From: Aestuariibaculum lutulentum
GTDB taxonomy: Bacteria > Bacteroidota > Bacteroidia > Flavobacteriales > Flavobacteriaceae
Assembly (NCBI RefSeq): GCF_032926325.1
Contig: NZ_CP136709.1
Location: forward strand, 657,501-721,500
Length of the DNA: 64,000 nucleotides
Direction: 5' to 3'
The translations under genes and the position numbers were made by a program. The notes beneath the pieces were generated by a model. The model saw nothing but the letters and a program-made list of their open reading frames with translations, was not told the DNA's origin and did no database searches. Within the stretch, counting starts at the first letter, position 1, and every line of letters begins with the position of its first letter. Shown here in pieces: positions 8,799 through 18,008 of this stretch.

Positions 8799-11261
8799 TT
8801 TACTTTATCATCGGCTTCAATAAAAACCACAATACTTTCAGTTTTTCTGATATGTTTTGGTTTTACCTCCTCGCAAGCGCAAGACTCAGAAAATACTATT
8901 GATTCTTTAATTGTTAATGCTCCAAAGGCGATTCCGTTAACGGCCATTATTCAAAATATCCAAAAAACGAATGAGGATTTAAAACTTATTGAGCGTAAAC
9001 TTGAAGCGAATAAAGCTGTACATAGGGTGGATTCGCTGTACCCAACATATGCTGAATATATAGACAAACAGCAGGAGCAAACTCAAAAAGTATTAACCTC
9101 AAATCCTAACAGACAAAAAATTGAAAACCTGTATACCAAGTGGAATGGAAACCGAATTTATTTAACAGGTATTGAGGACGATGTTAATAACTATGTATCC
9201 AAAAATACACGCCTTCTTGAAACCATAGAATTACATCATAAAACATGGGATTTAACACTTGAAAATGCTAAAAACGAAGAAGCTCCAAAGGAAATATTAA
9301 CACGTATTACCGATTTAATAAAAGACATTGAAACTGTAAACGAAGCTATTATTGAAGAAAATAATACAGCGTTAAAACTGGAATCGAAAATCAATTTTAA
9401 AGTGGAATTGATTAACGAAATTATGGAGGAAATATTAACGCTTAAAACCTCGGAAACATACGATTTGTTTCACCTGCGAAATGAACCCTTATGGAAAACA
9501 TCGTTTTCAAAAACTAAAAAATCAAGTAATACCTCAGTTTTAGAAACCGCTTCCGATAGCTTTAAAGAACTGGTTAGTTTTATTAAGGTAAACAAAAGCT
9601 CTTTTTATCTTTACTTTGCTCTTATTTTGTTCTTATTTGGAATTGTTTATTTCTTAAAGCGAGGATTTGAGAAATATGAGTTCGTAACAAACGACCCTAA
9701 TTTACTCATCTCTAAAGATGTCATTTTAAAACATCCGGTCGCTACATTCATTTTTCTATCGTTACTTCTTGGGAATATATTTTTTACAGGGACTCCTAAA
9801 CTTTTTGAAAGCTTTCTAATTCTAGGGTTAATCATTGCCTCTTCGTACGTTGTTAGACCACAAATAAAAACACAGTTTAAAAACATATACTATGTTATTA
9901 CATTTTTCTATGTTATCGATTCGCTAAAAACATTTTTATGGTTTCATCCAGGAGTTTACAGAATTTATCTCCTGTTAGAAGCCACACTTATCGGAGTAGC
10001 ACTTTATTTATTACTCAAAAAACTTTACAAAATGAGCGACTCTAAAGTCAATCCGCTTAGTAAATTTTTAATTCAATTAAGTCCAGTCATTTATATTCTG
10101 GTTTTTATTGCCGTTATGTCAAACATTTTAGGCTATACCAACCTAACCGATATCACTCTTAAAATATGTACCCATATAGGCGTAATAACCGTTATTTTCT
10201 ATAGTTTACTATTAATCCTTGAGGGAATATCAACCAGTTTAATTCACAGACATTTTAGTTCAAAAGCTGTAATTGATCACTCTAGAAAATTAGCTTTGGA
10301 AATTAAACTGATGAAAATTTTAAGAGTCGTTGTTCTCATTTTTTGGTTTCTGTTTTTCTTGAATATGATTGAAGTTTACAGGCCTTTAAAAGATTATTTA
10401 ACCGATGTACTTTCAGAACCTTATAGCCTCGGAACCATAACCATAACAATTGGCTCCATTTTATCATTCATTATCATTCTTGCATCTTCATATTTACTAA
10501 CAACCTTAATTTCTTTTATGATTGATGATGGCGATGGTGAAGGCATTTTAAAATCGTTACGATTACCTAAAGGTATACCCGCAGCTGTCTCCTTAGTGAT
10601 TCGTTATTTTATTGTGGCTTTCGGATTTGTGTTTGCATTGTCGTCGTTAGGCATGGATTTAAGCAAATTCAATCTATTAGCAGGTGCCATGGGTATTGGT
10701 ATTGGTTTTGGTTTGCAAACCTTAATTTCGAACTTCGTTTCCGGATTGATTTTAGTGTTCGAAAGACCCATTTTACAAGGCGACACCGTTGAAGTCGACA
10801 ACCTATTAGGGCGTGTGCATAAAATTGGTGTACGTTCTTCAAAAATAAGAACCTTTGATGGTGCCGAAGTAATTGTTCCTAACTACAATTTAATGTCTAA
10901 CAATCTTATAAACTGGACACTATCAGATAACATAAAACGTATTGATATTTTTATTGGCGCCGCTTATGATGCCGACCCAAATCTGGTTTTAGAAATCCTG
11001 GCTAAAGCCGGAGCATCGCATCCCAACGTACTAAAAACACCTCCAGCACGTGGATTATTTCTTGAATTTGGTGATAACTCACTTAATTTTGTTCTACAAT
11101 GCTGGGTGCATTACGAAGTGAGTTTAGTAACCAAAAGTGAGGTTTCTGTTGCGGTTTATAATGCCTTTAAAGAAGCTAATATAGAAATACCTTTTCCTCA
11201 AAGAGATATACACATCAAGAGTATGCCAAATAACAATACACTTGAAGATACTAAGTCTTAA
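8793..11261 (+). CDS. Large MscS-family mechanosensitive channel
   Basis: This MscS-type channel has an extended N-terminal part. The signal peptide ends near TSSQA/QDSEN. A periplasmic helical, coiled-coil domain follows (about residues 30-250), then about eight to ten membrane helices, then the MscS core with the Gly/Ala-rich pore helix (LLAGAMGIGIGFGLQTLISN) and the beta domain (FERPILQGDTVEVD, VRSSKIRTFDGAEVIVPN). It resembles the large MscK/MscM-like channels that open under hypo-osmotic shock. The frame is open from an ATG at 8757 (834 aa). I prefer the ATG at 8793 (822 aa) because it gives a standard signal peptide and lies downstream of the candidate -7 element. The choice is open because both ATGs sit in a perfect hairpin. 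Confidence 0.92.
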   Translation: MHFTLSSASIKTTILSVFLICFGFTSSQAQDSENTIDSLIVNAPKAIPLTAIIQNIQKTNEDLKLIERKLEANKAVHRVDSLYPTYAEYIDKQQEQTQKVLTSNPNRQKIENLYTKWNGNRIYLTGIEDDVNNYVSKNTRLLETIELHHKTWDLTLENAKNEEAPKEILTRITDLIKDIETVNEAIIEENNTALKLESKINFKVELINEIMEEILTLKTSETYDLFHLRNEPLWKTSFSKTKKSSNTSVLETASDSFKELVSFIKVNKSSFYLYFALILFLFGIVYFLKRGFEKYEFVTNDPNLLISKDVILKHPVATFIFLSLLLGNIFFTGTPKLFESFLILGLIIASSYVVRPQIKTQFKNIYYVITFFYVIDSLKTFLWFHPGVYRIYLLLEATLIGVALYLLLKKLYKMSDSKVNPLSKFLIQLSPVIYILVFIAVMSNILGYTNLTDITLKICTHIGVITVIFYSLLLILEGISTSLIHRHFSSKAVIDHSRKLALEIKLMKILRVVVLIFWFLFFLNMIEVYRPLKDYLTDVLSEPYSLGTITITIGSILSFIIILASSYLLTTLISFMIDDGDGEGILKSLRLPKGIPAAVSLVIRYFIVAFGFVFALSSLGMDLSKFNLLAGAMGIGIGFGLQTLISNFVSGLILVFERPILQGDTVEVDNLLGRVHKIGVRSSKIRTFDGAEVIVPNYNLMSNNLINWTLSDNIKRIDIFIGAAYDADPNLVLEILAKAGASHPNVLKTPPARGLFLEFGDNSLNFVLQCWVHYEVSLVTKSEVSVAVYNAFKEANIEIPFPQRDIHIKSMPNNNTLEDTKS

Positions 11262-11277
11262 AGAAAAAGGTATTTAT

Positions 11278-12633
11278 TTATTTTATTAAAGCTTTTACCT
11301 CATCAAAATTAAGTCCGCCGTAGTTACCAGAACTCATCAGTAATAAGGCTTTGTTTTCTAAATTTTGAGAGAATAAAAAATTCTTAAAATCGTCCGGATT
11401 GGTATAAATAATTAAATCGTCACGCTCGAATGCCTGAGCGATTTGATCATGTGAAACAGCATCCAGTTTTTTTATTTCTACCGCATGCGGCGAATAAAAT
11501 ACAACTGCTGTATCGGCTGCATCTAAAGCACCTTTATATTCCTTTAAAAATTCAGCATTTAAACTGCTGTAAGTGTGAAGCTCTAAACAGGCTACTAATT
11601 GCCTGTCACTATACTGTTCTTTCACTGCTTTGGTTGTTGCTTCTACTTTACTTGGTGAATGGGCAAAATCTTTATAAGCAACACTGGTTTTCCCTTCGGC
11701 TATTTTTTCCAAACGTTTGCTTGCGCCTTTAAAGGTTGAAATCGCTTCATAGAAATCATCTTCATCAATACCCATGTGTTGACAAATCCATTTTGCTCCT
11801 GCAAGATTGTTAAGGTTGTGTTTACCAAAAACCTCCATTGGCATTGGACCCTCAGGAGTTTCTAAATAGGTTTCGCCATCTTCAACAGTATATTCTGGTG
11901 TATTGTAGGCTATCTTGCGTATCGGATTTTCAGAAGCTTCAACAACACGTTTTACTTCAGCATCTTCTTCATTATAATTTATACTTCCGCCTTTAACAAT
12001 AGAATCTACAAAAATCTTGAACTGCTCTACATAGTTTTCGTAGGTTGGAAAAACATTAATATGATCCCAGGCTATTCCACTTAACAAAGCTATATTAGGT
12101 TTATACAAATGAAACTTTGGGCGTCTGTCGATTGGTGAACTTAAATACTCATCACCTTCCAGAACAATAAAATCATTCTCCTCGGTTAATTTTACCATCA
12201 CATCGAAACCTTCCAGTTGTGCACCTACCATATAATCGACATCACGATCATGGTAATGCATCACATGAAGAATCATAGATGTAATCGTAGTCTTCCCATG
12301 ACTTCCACCAATAACTACACGCGTTTTATTTTTGGATTGTTCGTATAAAAACTCCGGATAACTGTAAATTTTAAGTCCCAATTCCTGGGCCTTTAACAAC
12401 TCCTGATTATCGGACTTAGCATGCATTCCTAAAACAACAGCATCTAAACTTTCAGTAATTTTTTCTGGAAACCAACCAAACGCTTCCGGCAGTAAACCTT
12501 TGTTTGCCAAACGTGATTTTGAAGGTTCAAAAATCTCATCATCACTTCCTGTTACCTGATATCCTTTGTTATGTAAAGCTAAAGCGAGGTTATGCATCGC
12601 CGAACCACCAATGGCTATAAAATGTACGTTCAT
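11278..12633 (-). CDS. mpl: UDP-N-acetylmuramate:L-alanyl-gamma-D-glutamyl-meso-diaminopimelate ligase
   Basis: This 451-aa Mur-ligase family member has N-terminal GGSAMHNLA, ATP loop GGSHGKTT (about 108-115), EGDEYLSSPID and C-terminal AYKDFAHSPSKVEATT. Tight HFIAIGGSAMHNLALAL spacing and EGDEY distinguish Mpl from MurC. It ligates the recycled tripeptide from murein turnover directly to UDP-MurNAc in the cytosol. It stands as a single gene, convergent with the MscS gene over 16 bp, and has its own promoter-like sequence upstream. Confidence 0.93.
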   Translation of the reverse strand: MNVHFIAIGGSAMHNLALALHNKGYQVTGSDDEIFEPSKSRLANKGLLPEAFGWFPEKITESLDAVVLGMHAKSDNQELLKAQELGLKIYSYPEFLYEQSKNKTRVVIGGSHGKTTITSMILHVMHYHDRDVDYMVGAQLEGFDVMVKLTEENDFIVLEGDEYLSSPIDRRPKFHLYKPNIALLSGIAWDHINVFPTYENYVEQFKIFVDSIVKGGSINYNEEDAEVKRVVEASENPIRKIAYNTPEYTVEDGETYLETPEGPMPMEVFGKHNLNNLAGAKWICQHMGIDEDDFYEAISTFKGASKRLEKIAEGKTSVAYKDFAHSPSKVEATTKAVKEQYSDRQLVACLELHTYSSLNAEFLKEYKGALDAADTAVVFYSPHAVEIKKLDAVSHDQIAQAFERDDLIIYTNPDDFKNFLFSQNLENKALLLMSSGNYGGLNFDEVKALIK

Positions 12634-12652
12634 AAGTTACTTTTGTAGTTTG

Positions 12653-12660
12653 TAAAGATA
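12653..12660 (-). promoter_or_regulatory. Near-consensus -7 element for mpl
   Basis: On the minus strand this reads TATCTTTA, one base from TAnnTTTG, 20 nt before the mpl ATG. Confidence 0.5.
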
Positions 12661-12708
12661 AGGATTGCTACTTTTTTAGGGTAATAGAATCCTCTAATTT
12701 TTTGGAAT

Positions 12709-13440
12709 TTATGGCTTTTCCAAGGCTTTAATTTGAATTAACAAATCGGCATCCTGATGCCTTTCATAAGCTGCTTTAAGATTTAAAATCGCCTTTTCAG
12801 GTTCGTCTTGGGCAATATAGAACTTGGTTAATTTATCGTAACATACCAACGAACCTCCTTCAGTTATCGCCAGTTTATAATACTTCTCGGCTAACTCAGG
12901 TTCATTATCATTTTCATATATAAAACCTTTTGCCAAATAACCATCTACTTTTGATAACTTTTCCAACTCCTCGGCATAAGGTAAAGCACTTGAAACACCT
13001 CCTCCTAAAAAACCGGGTAGTTTCATATAATATTCAACCAAAGCCCAACGTGCGTCAATATGTTTCGGATCTAGTTTAGCTGCTTTTAAAAAAGCTTCCT
13101 CCAGATCATCAATTAAAGTTAACGCTCGAATTTTGCTAACCGATAAGGCTTTCATTCCCAATACACCACCAAATTTATAATGATAATTCGCATTCTTGCC
13201 ATCAAATTCAATTAAAGTCTGATAGCTATTCATCGCTTCATCCCATTTTTTTTGATGACCATAAGTATCTCCTAACAACTCTACAGCCTCCATATCATTG
13301 GGATGTTGTTTTAAATACGTATTTAAAACCTCTTCGGCTTCGAAAAATTTTTCTTGAACTAAAAGGTCTTGGATCTTTTTAGAATCGACCTGAGCTATTG
13401 TTAATATCGGAAAGAAAAGTAAAAAAAGAATTCGAGGCAT
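12709..13440 (-). CDS. Exported tetratricopeptide repeat protein
   Basis: This 243-aa protein starts with a signal peptide (MPRILFLLFFPILTIAQ). The mature part is made of TPR helices; clear units are the FFEAEEVLNTYLKQHPNDMEA-type repeat, then KKWDEAMNSYQTLIEFD and PELAEKYYKLA. It is probably a periplasmic scaffold for protein contacts; the partner is unknown. A consensus promoter lies 19 nt before the ATG, so it is transcribed independently of the SDR gene upstream. Confidence 0.85.
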   Translation of the reverse strand: MPRILFLLFFPILTIAQVDSKKIQDLLVQEKFFEAEEVLNTYLKQHPNDMEAVELLGDTYGHQKKWDEAMNSYQTLIEFDGKNANYHYKFGGVLGMKALSVSKIRALTLIDDLEEAFLKAAKLDPKHIDARWALVEYYMKLPGFLGGGVSSALPYAEELEKLSKVDGYLAKGFIYENDNEPELAEKYYKLAITEGGSLVCYDKLTKFYIAQDEPEKAILNLKAAYERHQDADLLIQIKALEKP

Positions 13441-13458
13441 TACACAATTTTAGTTTGA

Positions 13459-13466
13459 CAAAAATA
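13459..13466 (-). promoter_or_regulatory. -7 promoter element of the TPR gene
   Basis: TATTTTTG on the minus strand is an exact TAnnTTTG match, 19 nt upstream of the start at 13440 and just downstream of the SDR terminator. Confidence 0.6.
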
Positions 13467-13483
13467 ATTCTTTTGAATCAAAT

Positions 13484-13512
13484 AAAAACACCAACCTGAA
13501 GTTGGCGTTTTT
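13484..13512 (-). terminator. Intrinsic terminator after the SDR gene
   Basis: Hairpin of ACACCAAC and GTTGGCGT with a 5-nt loop (one A/C mismatch), flanked by A5 and T5. It lies 21 bp past the stop of the SDR gene, which reads leftward. Confidence 0.8.
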
Positions 13513-13532
13513 ACTAATATAATAAACATTTT

Positions 13533-14258
13533 TTATTTGCTTGGCGGCATGGTAGGTCGCACCTCTATTTTACTCGGTAAGGTTCTTGGATTTAGCTTCA
13601 ATAAATCCACAACAATTTCACCTAAATCTTCAATTTGAATTTTCCAGGCATCACTTTCATCTGGCGTATTACCATTAAAATAGGTAGACACCGAACCTGG
13701 CATAATAGTACTTACCTTTATTCCATACTGACGCAAATCTAGCATTACCGATTGCGAAAACCCTGTTAATCCAAATTTACTGGCATTGTAAGCCGACCCT
13801 TTTGCGAAGAAATTCGTTCCAGCCAAACTGGAAATGGTAATAAAGTAACCCTGAGATTGTTTTAAAGCTTCAATACTGGATTTTATAGAATAAAATACAC
13901 CTGTTAAATTCGTATCAATGGTTTCCTGCCACTGCTCTACAGTTAGGTCTTCAATACTTCCAAAATGCCCTATACCGGCATTAGCAATGACGACATCAAT
14001 TTTATGAAACGTTTCTAAAACCTGCTGAATGGCTTCGTGCTGACTCTCATAACTTCTTACATCGGCCTGAATACCTATAGCTTTAGCACCTTGCGTAGCA
14101 TTTGAATTTAAAGCATCAGCCGCTCTTTGTGCAGTTGCTAAATCCCTTCCTGTTATGGCTACATTTACACCTTCGTTTAATAAAGACTGTGCAATTCCAT
14201 ATCCTATTCCCTTTGTGCCTCCGGTTATAAAGGCCACTTTATCTTGTAATGATTTCAT
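13533..14258 (-). CDS. Short-chain dehydrogenase/reductase
   Basis: This 241-aa classical SDR has the NAD(P)-binding TGGTKGIG near the N-terminus, NAGIGHFG and catalytic Ser...Tyr-x3-Lys in SSLAG...YNASKFG. Such enzymes oxidise or reduce alcohols, ketones or acyl carrier substrates; the substrate is not predictable. I chose the ATG at 14258 (MKSLQDKVAFITGG). The frame stays open for 15 codons upstream, but a near-consensus -7 element lies within that extension at 14280-14287. Confidence 0.92.
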   Translation of the reverse strand: MKSLQDKVAFITGGTKGIGYGIAQSLLNEGVNVAITGRDLATAQRAADALNSNATQGAKAIGIQADVRSYESQHEAIQQVLETFHKIDVVIANAGIGHFGSIEDLTVEQWQETIDTNLTGVFYSIKSSIEALKQSQGYFITISSLAGTNFFAKGSAYNASKFGLTGFSQSVMLDLRQYGIKVSTIMPGSVSTYFNGNTPDESDAWKIQIEDLGEIVVDLLKLNPRTLPSKIEVRPTMPPSK

Positions 14259-14279
14259 AACTATTTTTAGTGATTTTTG

Positions 14280-14287
14280 TAAAGCTA
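14280..14287 (-). promoter_or_regulatory. Near-consensus -7 element for the SDR gene
   Basis: TAGCTTTA on the minus strand, one mismatch to TAnnTTTG, 22 nt before the chosen ATG. It supports the shorter SDR start. Confidence 0.5.
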
Positions 14288-14340
14288 CAAAACGAAAAAT
14301 CAATTTAAGAATCTAAAATGTTATGATAATCTAAAAATTA

Positions 14341-14859
14341 TTACTTAGGAGGAAACTCGGCTAACATTTTAACTGCTATCGCATTAAAAAGAGCCTCTCG
14401 ACTCTCAGGTGTTTCGTTAGGTTTAAAAGTAGATTCACTTACCGCCTGCCAAAACAGTTGTTTTTTATTTTCGTCAACAAACTCTAATGTTATTTGTCGG
14501 TTTATATTAGATTGCCCCACAGGCACACCTATAGATACGCCACCACCAACATGCCTTCCTGTACCTCCTAAACCAATACCAAAAGAACTTTTTGGTCCTT
14601 CTTCATATTCATTACTACTCACATCAATAAAGAAATCTGGTTCTTTTGCCAAGGTATAACCCTGTTGAGACAACTGATTATCTAAAGCATCAAGAAAACG
14701 CTTAGTGTCCAGCTCACTTAAACCGGTATTCATATCGGCATAATAATTATAAGTCTTGTATTTTGAAAAATCAGCCTCTTGGTCGTAATCAAAATTTACA
14801 CGAACAGAGGCACAAGAAATTAAAAATAGAACAAAAAAAGCAGAAAGAAAGGTTTTCAT
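14341..14859 (-). CDS. DUF4136 family lipoprotein
   Basis: This 172-aa protein has lipobox FLISC (Cys16) and the DUF4136 pattern: VNFDYDQEADFSKYKTYNY after the Cys, LDALDNQLSQQGY, DFFIDV and a C-terminal LFWQAVSE...AIAVKMLAEFPPK. A Gly-rich stretch (about residues 95-120) is common in the family. The function is unknown; it is an envelope lipoprotein. It lies between the SDR and the ion channel on the same strand, with gaps of about 40-80 bp. Confidence 0.88.
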   Translation of the reverse strand: MKTFLSAFFVLFLISCASVRVNFDYDQEADFSKYKTYNYYADMNTGLSELDTKRFLDALDNQLSQQGYTLAKEPDFFIDVSSNEYEEGPKSSFGIGLGGTGRHVGGGVSIGVPVGQSNINRQITLEFVDENKKQLFWQAVSESTFKPNETPESREALFNAIAVKMLAEFPPK

Positions 14860-14897
14860 TATTGAATAGATTTAGATACTTCAAAATAACGAAAAAA

Positions 14898-15608
14898 TTA
14901 CTTTTCTCCTTTTCTATCCATTGATTTTGTGAGTGCCGCAGAAATAATAGCCGTCGGAATGGCAATTATTCCAAGGCCTATCATTAAAATAAAAAAGGTA
15001 AAAATACGTCCACCAACCGTTATAGGATATACATCGCCATACCCAACGGTTGTTAAAGTAATAACAGCCCACCAAAGACTGTCAAATACAGATGAAAAAT
15101 ATTCAGGTTGTTGTTCATGCTCGAAATAATAAATACCGACCGCCGAAAAGAATATTAAAATAAGGGTAGCAAAAATAAATAGTAAAATTTCTTCCTTCGC
15201 CGACTTAATGGCTCTTACAAAATGATGTATAGCCTTACTGTAACGTATTAGCTTTAATATCCGGAATACACTAAGAAAACGCAATGCTCTTAAAGCACGT
15301 AAATCGACGCCAATAGAAAGATAAAAAGGCAGAATAGCCAGCAAGTCTATAAGTCCAAAAAAACTAAAAATAAATTTAAACTTATGTCTGGCTAAATAAA
15401 TTCTAAGAAAATATTCAATTGTAAAAACTGCTACAATAAAAAGATCTACATAATGCAGAACCTTTCGGGTATGCGGTTTTAAATCTGGAATGGTTTCAAT
15501 TGAAAAAATGATTATCGATATCAAAATCAACAGTTGAATAAATAACGCATAGAATTTACTTCTTTTGCTATTATTTATTTCAACCATATTTTTGATATGA
15601 TGTCTCAC
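14898..15608 (-). CDS. Voltage-gated potassium channel-like ion transporter (Kch/KvAP type)
   Basis: This protein of up to 236 aa has six membrane helices. S4 carries regularly spaced arginines (RALRALRFLSVFRILKLIRYS) and the pore loop has TTVGYGD, the potassium selectivity filter. It is probably a six-helix voltage-gated K+ channel of the inner membrane. The first ATG is 10 nt after the obgE stop; an alternative ATG at 15587 (MVEINNSKRSK) is equally plausible. The close spacing suggests cotranscription with obgE. There is no cytoplasmic RCK domain. Confidence 0.9.
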   Translation of the reverse strand: MRHHIKNMVEINNSKRSKFYALFIQLLILISIIIFSIETIPDLKPHTRKVLHYVDLFIVAVFTIEYFLRIYLARHKFKFIFSFFGLIDLLAILPFYLSIGVDLRALRALRFLSVFRILKLIRYSKAIHHFVRAIKSAKEEILLFIFATLILIFFSAVGIYYFEHEQQPEYFSSVFDSLWWAVITLTTVGYGDVYPITVGGRIFTFFILMIGLGIIAIPTAIISAALTKSMDRKGEK

Positions 15609-15618
15609 TATTCATCAA

Positions 15619-16617
15619 TTAATCATTCAACATTTTCCAAAGCTTGTCTTTAAGTTCCTGAATACCTTGCTGTGCTACCGATGAAATAAACATATAAGGT
15701 ATTGGTAATTCGTTGTCTAATTCCTCCTTTAATTCTGCTTTTAACTCATCATCCAGCATATCACATTTTGATATGGCTATGATGCGCTCTTTGTCAAGCA
15801 TTTCAGGATTGTAACGACGCAATTCGTCTAACAAAATATCGTATTGTTTTCTAATATCTTCAGCATCGGCTGGAATTAAAAATAATAGAATAGAGTTACG
15901 TTCAATATGGCGTAAAAAGTAATGCCCTAAACCACGACCTTCGGCTGCTCCTTCTATAATTCCAGGAATATCAGCCATCACAAAGGTTTGATAATCGCGA
16001 TATTTTACGATTCCTAAATTAGGTTTCAAGGTTGTAAACTCGTAATCTGCAATTTTTGGCTTTGCCGAGGTTACCACAGACAATAATGTTGACTTACCTG
16101 CATTAGGGAAACCTACCAATCCAACATCGGCAAGCACCTTAAGCTCCATGGTTACATATTTTTCCTCAAGAGGCATTCCAGGTTGTGCGTAACGAGGTGT
16201 CTGGTTTGTAGCACTTTTAAAATGCCAGTTTCCTAAACCACCTTTACCTCCTTGAGCTAATATTTTTTCTTGTCCGTCTTCGGTAATCTCAAAAAGAATT
16301 TCATTGCTTTCAGTATCACGAATTACCGTTCCTAATGGCACGTCGATATACACATCTTCGCCATCGGCACCAAAACTACGTGCACTAGCACCATGCTCTC
16401 CATGACCGGCACGAATGTGTTTTTTAAACTTTAAATGCAGAAGGGTCCATAGGTTTGATTTTCCGCGAACGATAACATGACCTCCACGACCACCGTCTCC
16501 TCCATCGGGTCCACCTTTAGCTATATATTTTTCGCGATGTAAGTGTGCTGATCCTTTTCCTCCATTACCCGAGCTCACATACATTTTTACATAATCAACG
16601 AAATTTCCTTCTGTCAT
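15619..16617 (-). CDS. obgE: GTPase ObgE/CgtA
   Basis: This 332-aa protein has the glycine-rich Obg fold (GGDGGRGGHVIVRG, GHGEHGASARSFG) and the G domain with GFPNAGKSTLL (G1), DIPGIIEGAAEGRGLG (G3) and SKCD (G4). Obg is an essential GTPase involved in 50S ribosome assembly and stress control. It lacks the optional C-terminal extension, as in other Bacteroidota. It precedes the K+ channel gene by 10 bp and follows the hpt-adk gene past a terminator. Confidence 0.97.
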   Translation of the reverse strand: MTEGNFVDYVKMYVSSGNGGKGSAHLHREKYIAKGGPDGGDGGRGGHVIVRGKSNLWTLLHLKFKKHIRAGHGEHGASARSFGADGEDVYIDVPLGTVIRDTESNEILFEITEDGQEKILAQGGKGGLGNWHFKSATNQTPRYAQPGMPLEEKYVTMELKVLADVGLVGFPNAGKSTLLSVVTSAKPKIADYEFTTLKPNLGIVKYRDYQTFVMADIPGIIEGAAEGRGLGHYFLRHIERNSILLFLIPADAEDIRKQYDILLDELRRYNPEMLDKERIIAISKCDMLDDELKAELKEELDNELPIPYMFISSVAQQGIQELKDKLWKMLND

Positions 16618-16679
16618 TGTTGTTTATTTTAATCTTCCACCACAGTGGATTTTCTATTAAATGCTAATTCTATTTTAAA

Positions 16680-16716
16680 AAAACCATATCCTTAATACTT
16701 TAAAGATATGGTTTTT
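16680..16716. terminator. Intrinsic terminator after the Hpt-Adk gene
   Basis: AAAACCATATC (16680-16690) pairs with GATATGGTTTT (16705-16715) and is flanked by A-rich and T-rich tracts. It lies 30 bp past the leftward hpt-adk stop and separates it from obgE. Confidence 0.85.
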
Positions 16717-16745
16717 ATTGCTTTAAATCCTTACGGATTAAGATT

Positions 16746-17855
16746 TTATAAGTTATCTATAACGCTGCTTAAACGCTGAGTAATCTCTTCAATAGATCCT
16801 ACACCATCTACACCAAAATATTTATTTTGAGCAGAATAGTAATCTTTTAAGATGGCTGTTTTGTTATAATACTCAGTAATTCTATTTCTAATAATAGACT
16901 CGTCGGCATCATCAGCTCTTCCGCTGGTTTCACCTCTTTTTACTAAACGCTCTACTAAAATTTCATCCTCTACTTCAAGAGCTATCATAGCGCTAATTGC
17001 AGAGTCTTTGCTTTCCATCAACTTATCTAATGCTTCAGCCTGTGCACTTGTACGAGGGAACCCGTCGAAGATAAATCCGTTAGCATCCGTATTTTTTTCT
17101 ACTTCAGCTTCAAGCATATCAATAGTTACCTGATCTGGAACTAACTCACCTTTATCGATGTATGATTTTGCTAGCATTCCTAAAGCGGTTTCGTTTTTAA
17201 TGTTGTATCTAAAAACGTCGCCAGTAGAAATATGTACTAACTTATACTTCTCTTTTAAAAATTCTGCTTGTGTTCCTTTACCAGCACCTGGAGGGCCAAA
17301 TAGCACTAAATTTGTCATGTATTCTGTTTGTTTGATTTGATATATTTCGGGTAAGTTTCTTCCCAGTCCGTCGTAATCTAATCCATAGCCTACAATGAAT
17401 TTATTAGGAATCTCTATACCTACGTAATGAAGTTTGAAATCTTTTTTATAAGCTTCAGGTTTGTAAAATAACGTGGCAATTTTTAAAGATTTTACCCTTT
17501 CATTCTTAAAAATACGGTGTACCTCGGCTAAAGTATTACCAGTATCGATAATATCTTCAAGAATAACCACAGTACGTCCGGATAAATCTTGTGTTAAGCC
17601 AATAAGTCTTTGAATGTCTTCTGTAGACTTTACGCCTTCATAAGAGGCTAACTTAATAAATGTTACTTCACATGGTTTTTGATACTTTTTTACAAAATCG
17701 CTTACTACCATAAACGATCCATTTAAAATACCAATAAACACAGGAATTTCATCTCCAATATCTTTCGCTATCTCGCTTGCCATTCGCGTCATAGCCCGAT
17801 CGATTTCTTCGGCAGAAATAAACGGTTTAAAAAATTTGTCGTGTAACTTTACCAC
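16746..17855 (-). CDS. adk: Fused hypoxanthine phosphoribosyltransferase - adenylate kinase
   Basis: One 369-aa frame contains two enzymes. Residues 1-about 178 are a type I phosphoribosyltransferase, with the PRPP loop VVILEDIIDTGNT (96-108) and the base-binding tail GYGLDYDGLGRNLPEIY. Residues about 180-369 are adenylate kinase, with P-loop GPPGAGKGT (187-195), DGFPRT, and the short LID form SGRADD. The join (EIYQIKQTEYMTNLVL) has no stop, though an in-frame ATG at residue 180 could allow separate Adk. The protein would link purine salvage (IMP/GMP formation) to AMP phosphorylation. I recall similar long Adk proteins from other Flavobacteriaceae. An exact -7 promoter element precedes it by 24 nt. 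Confidence 0.95.
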   Translation of the reverse strand: MVKLHDKFFKPFISAEEIDRAMTRMASEIAKDIGDEIPVFIGILNGSFMVVSDFVKKYQKPCEVTFIKLASYEGVKSTEDIQRLIGLTQDLSGRTVVILEDIIDTGNTLAEVHRIFKNERVKSLKIATLFYKPEAYKKDFKLHYVGIEIPNKFIVGYGLDYDGLGRNLPEIYQIKQTEYMTNLVLFGPPGAGKGTQAEFLKEKYKLVHISTGDVFRYNIKNETALGMLAKSYIDKGELVPDQVTIDMLEAEVEKNTDANGFIFDGFPRTSAQAEALDKLMESKDSAISAMIALEVEDEILVERLVKRGETSGRADDADESIIRNRITEYYNKTAILKDYYSAQNKYFGVDGVGSIEEITQRLSSVIDNL

Positions 17856-17878
17856 TGAAACTTATTTTAATAAAGGTG

Positions 17879-17886
17879 CAAAGATA
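17879..17886 (-). promoter_or_regulatory. -7 promoter element of hpt-adk
   Basis: TATCTTTG on the minus strand is an exact TAnnTTTG match, 24 nt upstream of the ATG at 17855. Confidence 0.7.
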
Positions 17887-17950
17887 ATCAATAGATTAAG
17901 GAATCACCATTTTTTGATTTACGATTTAGATACTAATTAATATTTAAGTG

Positions 17951-17958
17951 TATTTTTG
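17951..17958 (+). promoter_or_regulatory. -7 promoter element of purKE
   Basis: TATTTTTG, an exact TAnnTTTG match, 50 nt before the purK ATG. The divergent hpt-adk promoter lies 65 bp away, so the two purine genes share one intergenic region. Confidence 0.6.
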
Positions 17959-18008
17959 CATCATATTTTGTCGGTTAGACAATTTAATTTCATTTTTAAA
18001 GATAAACA

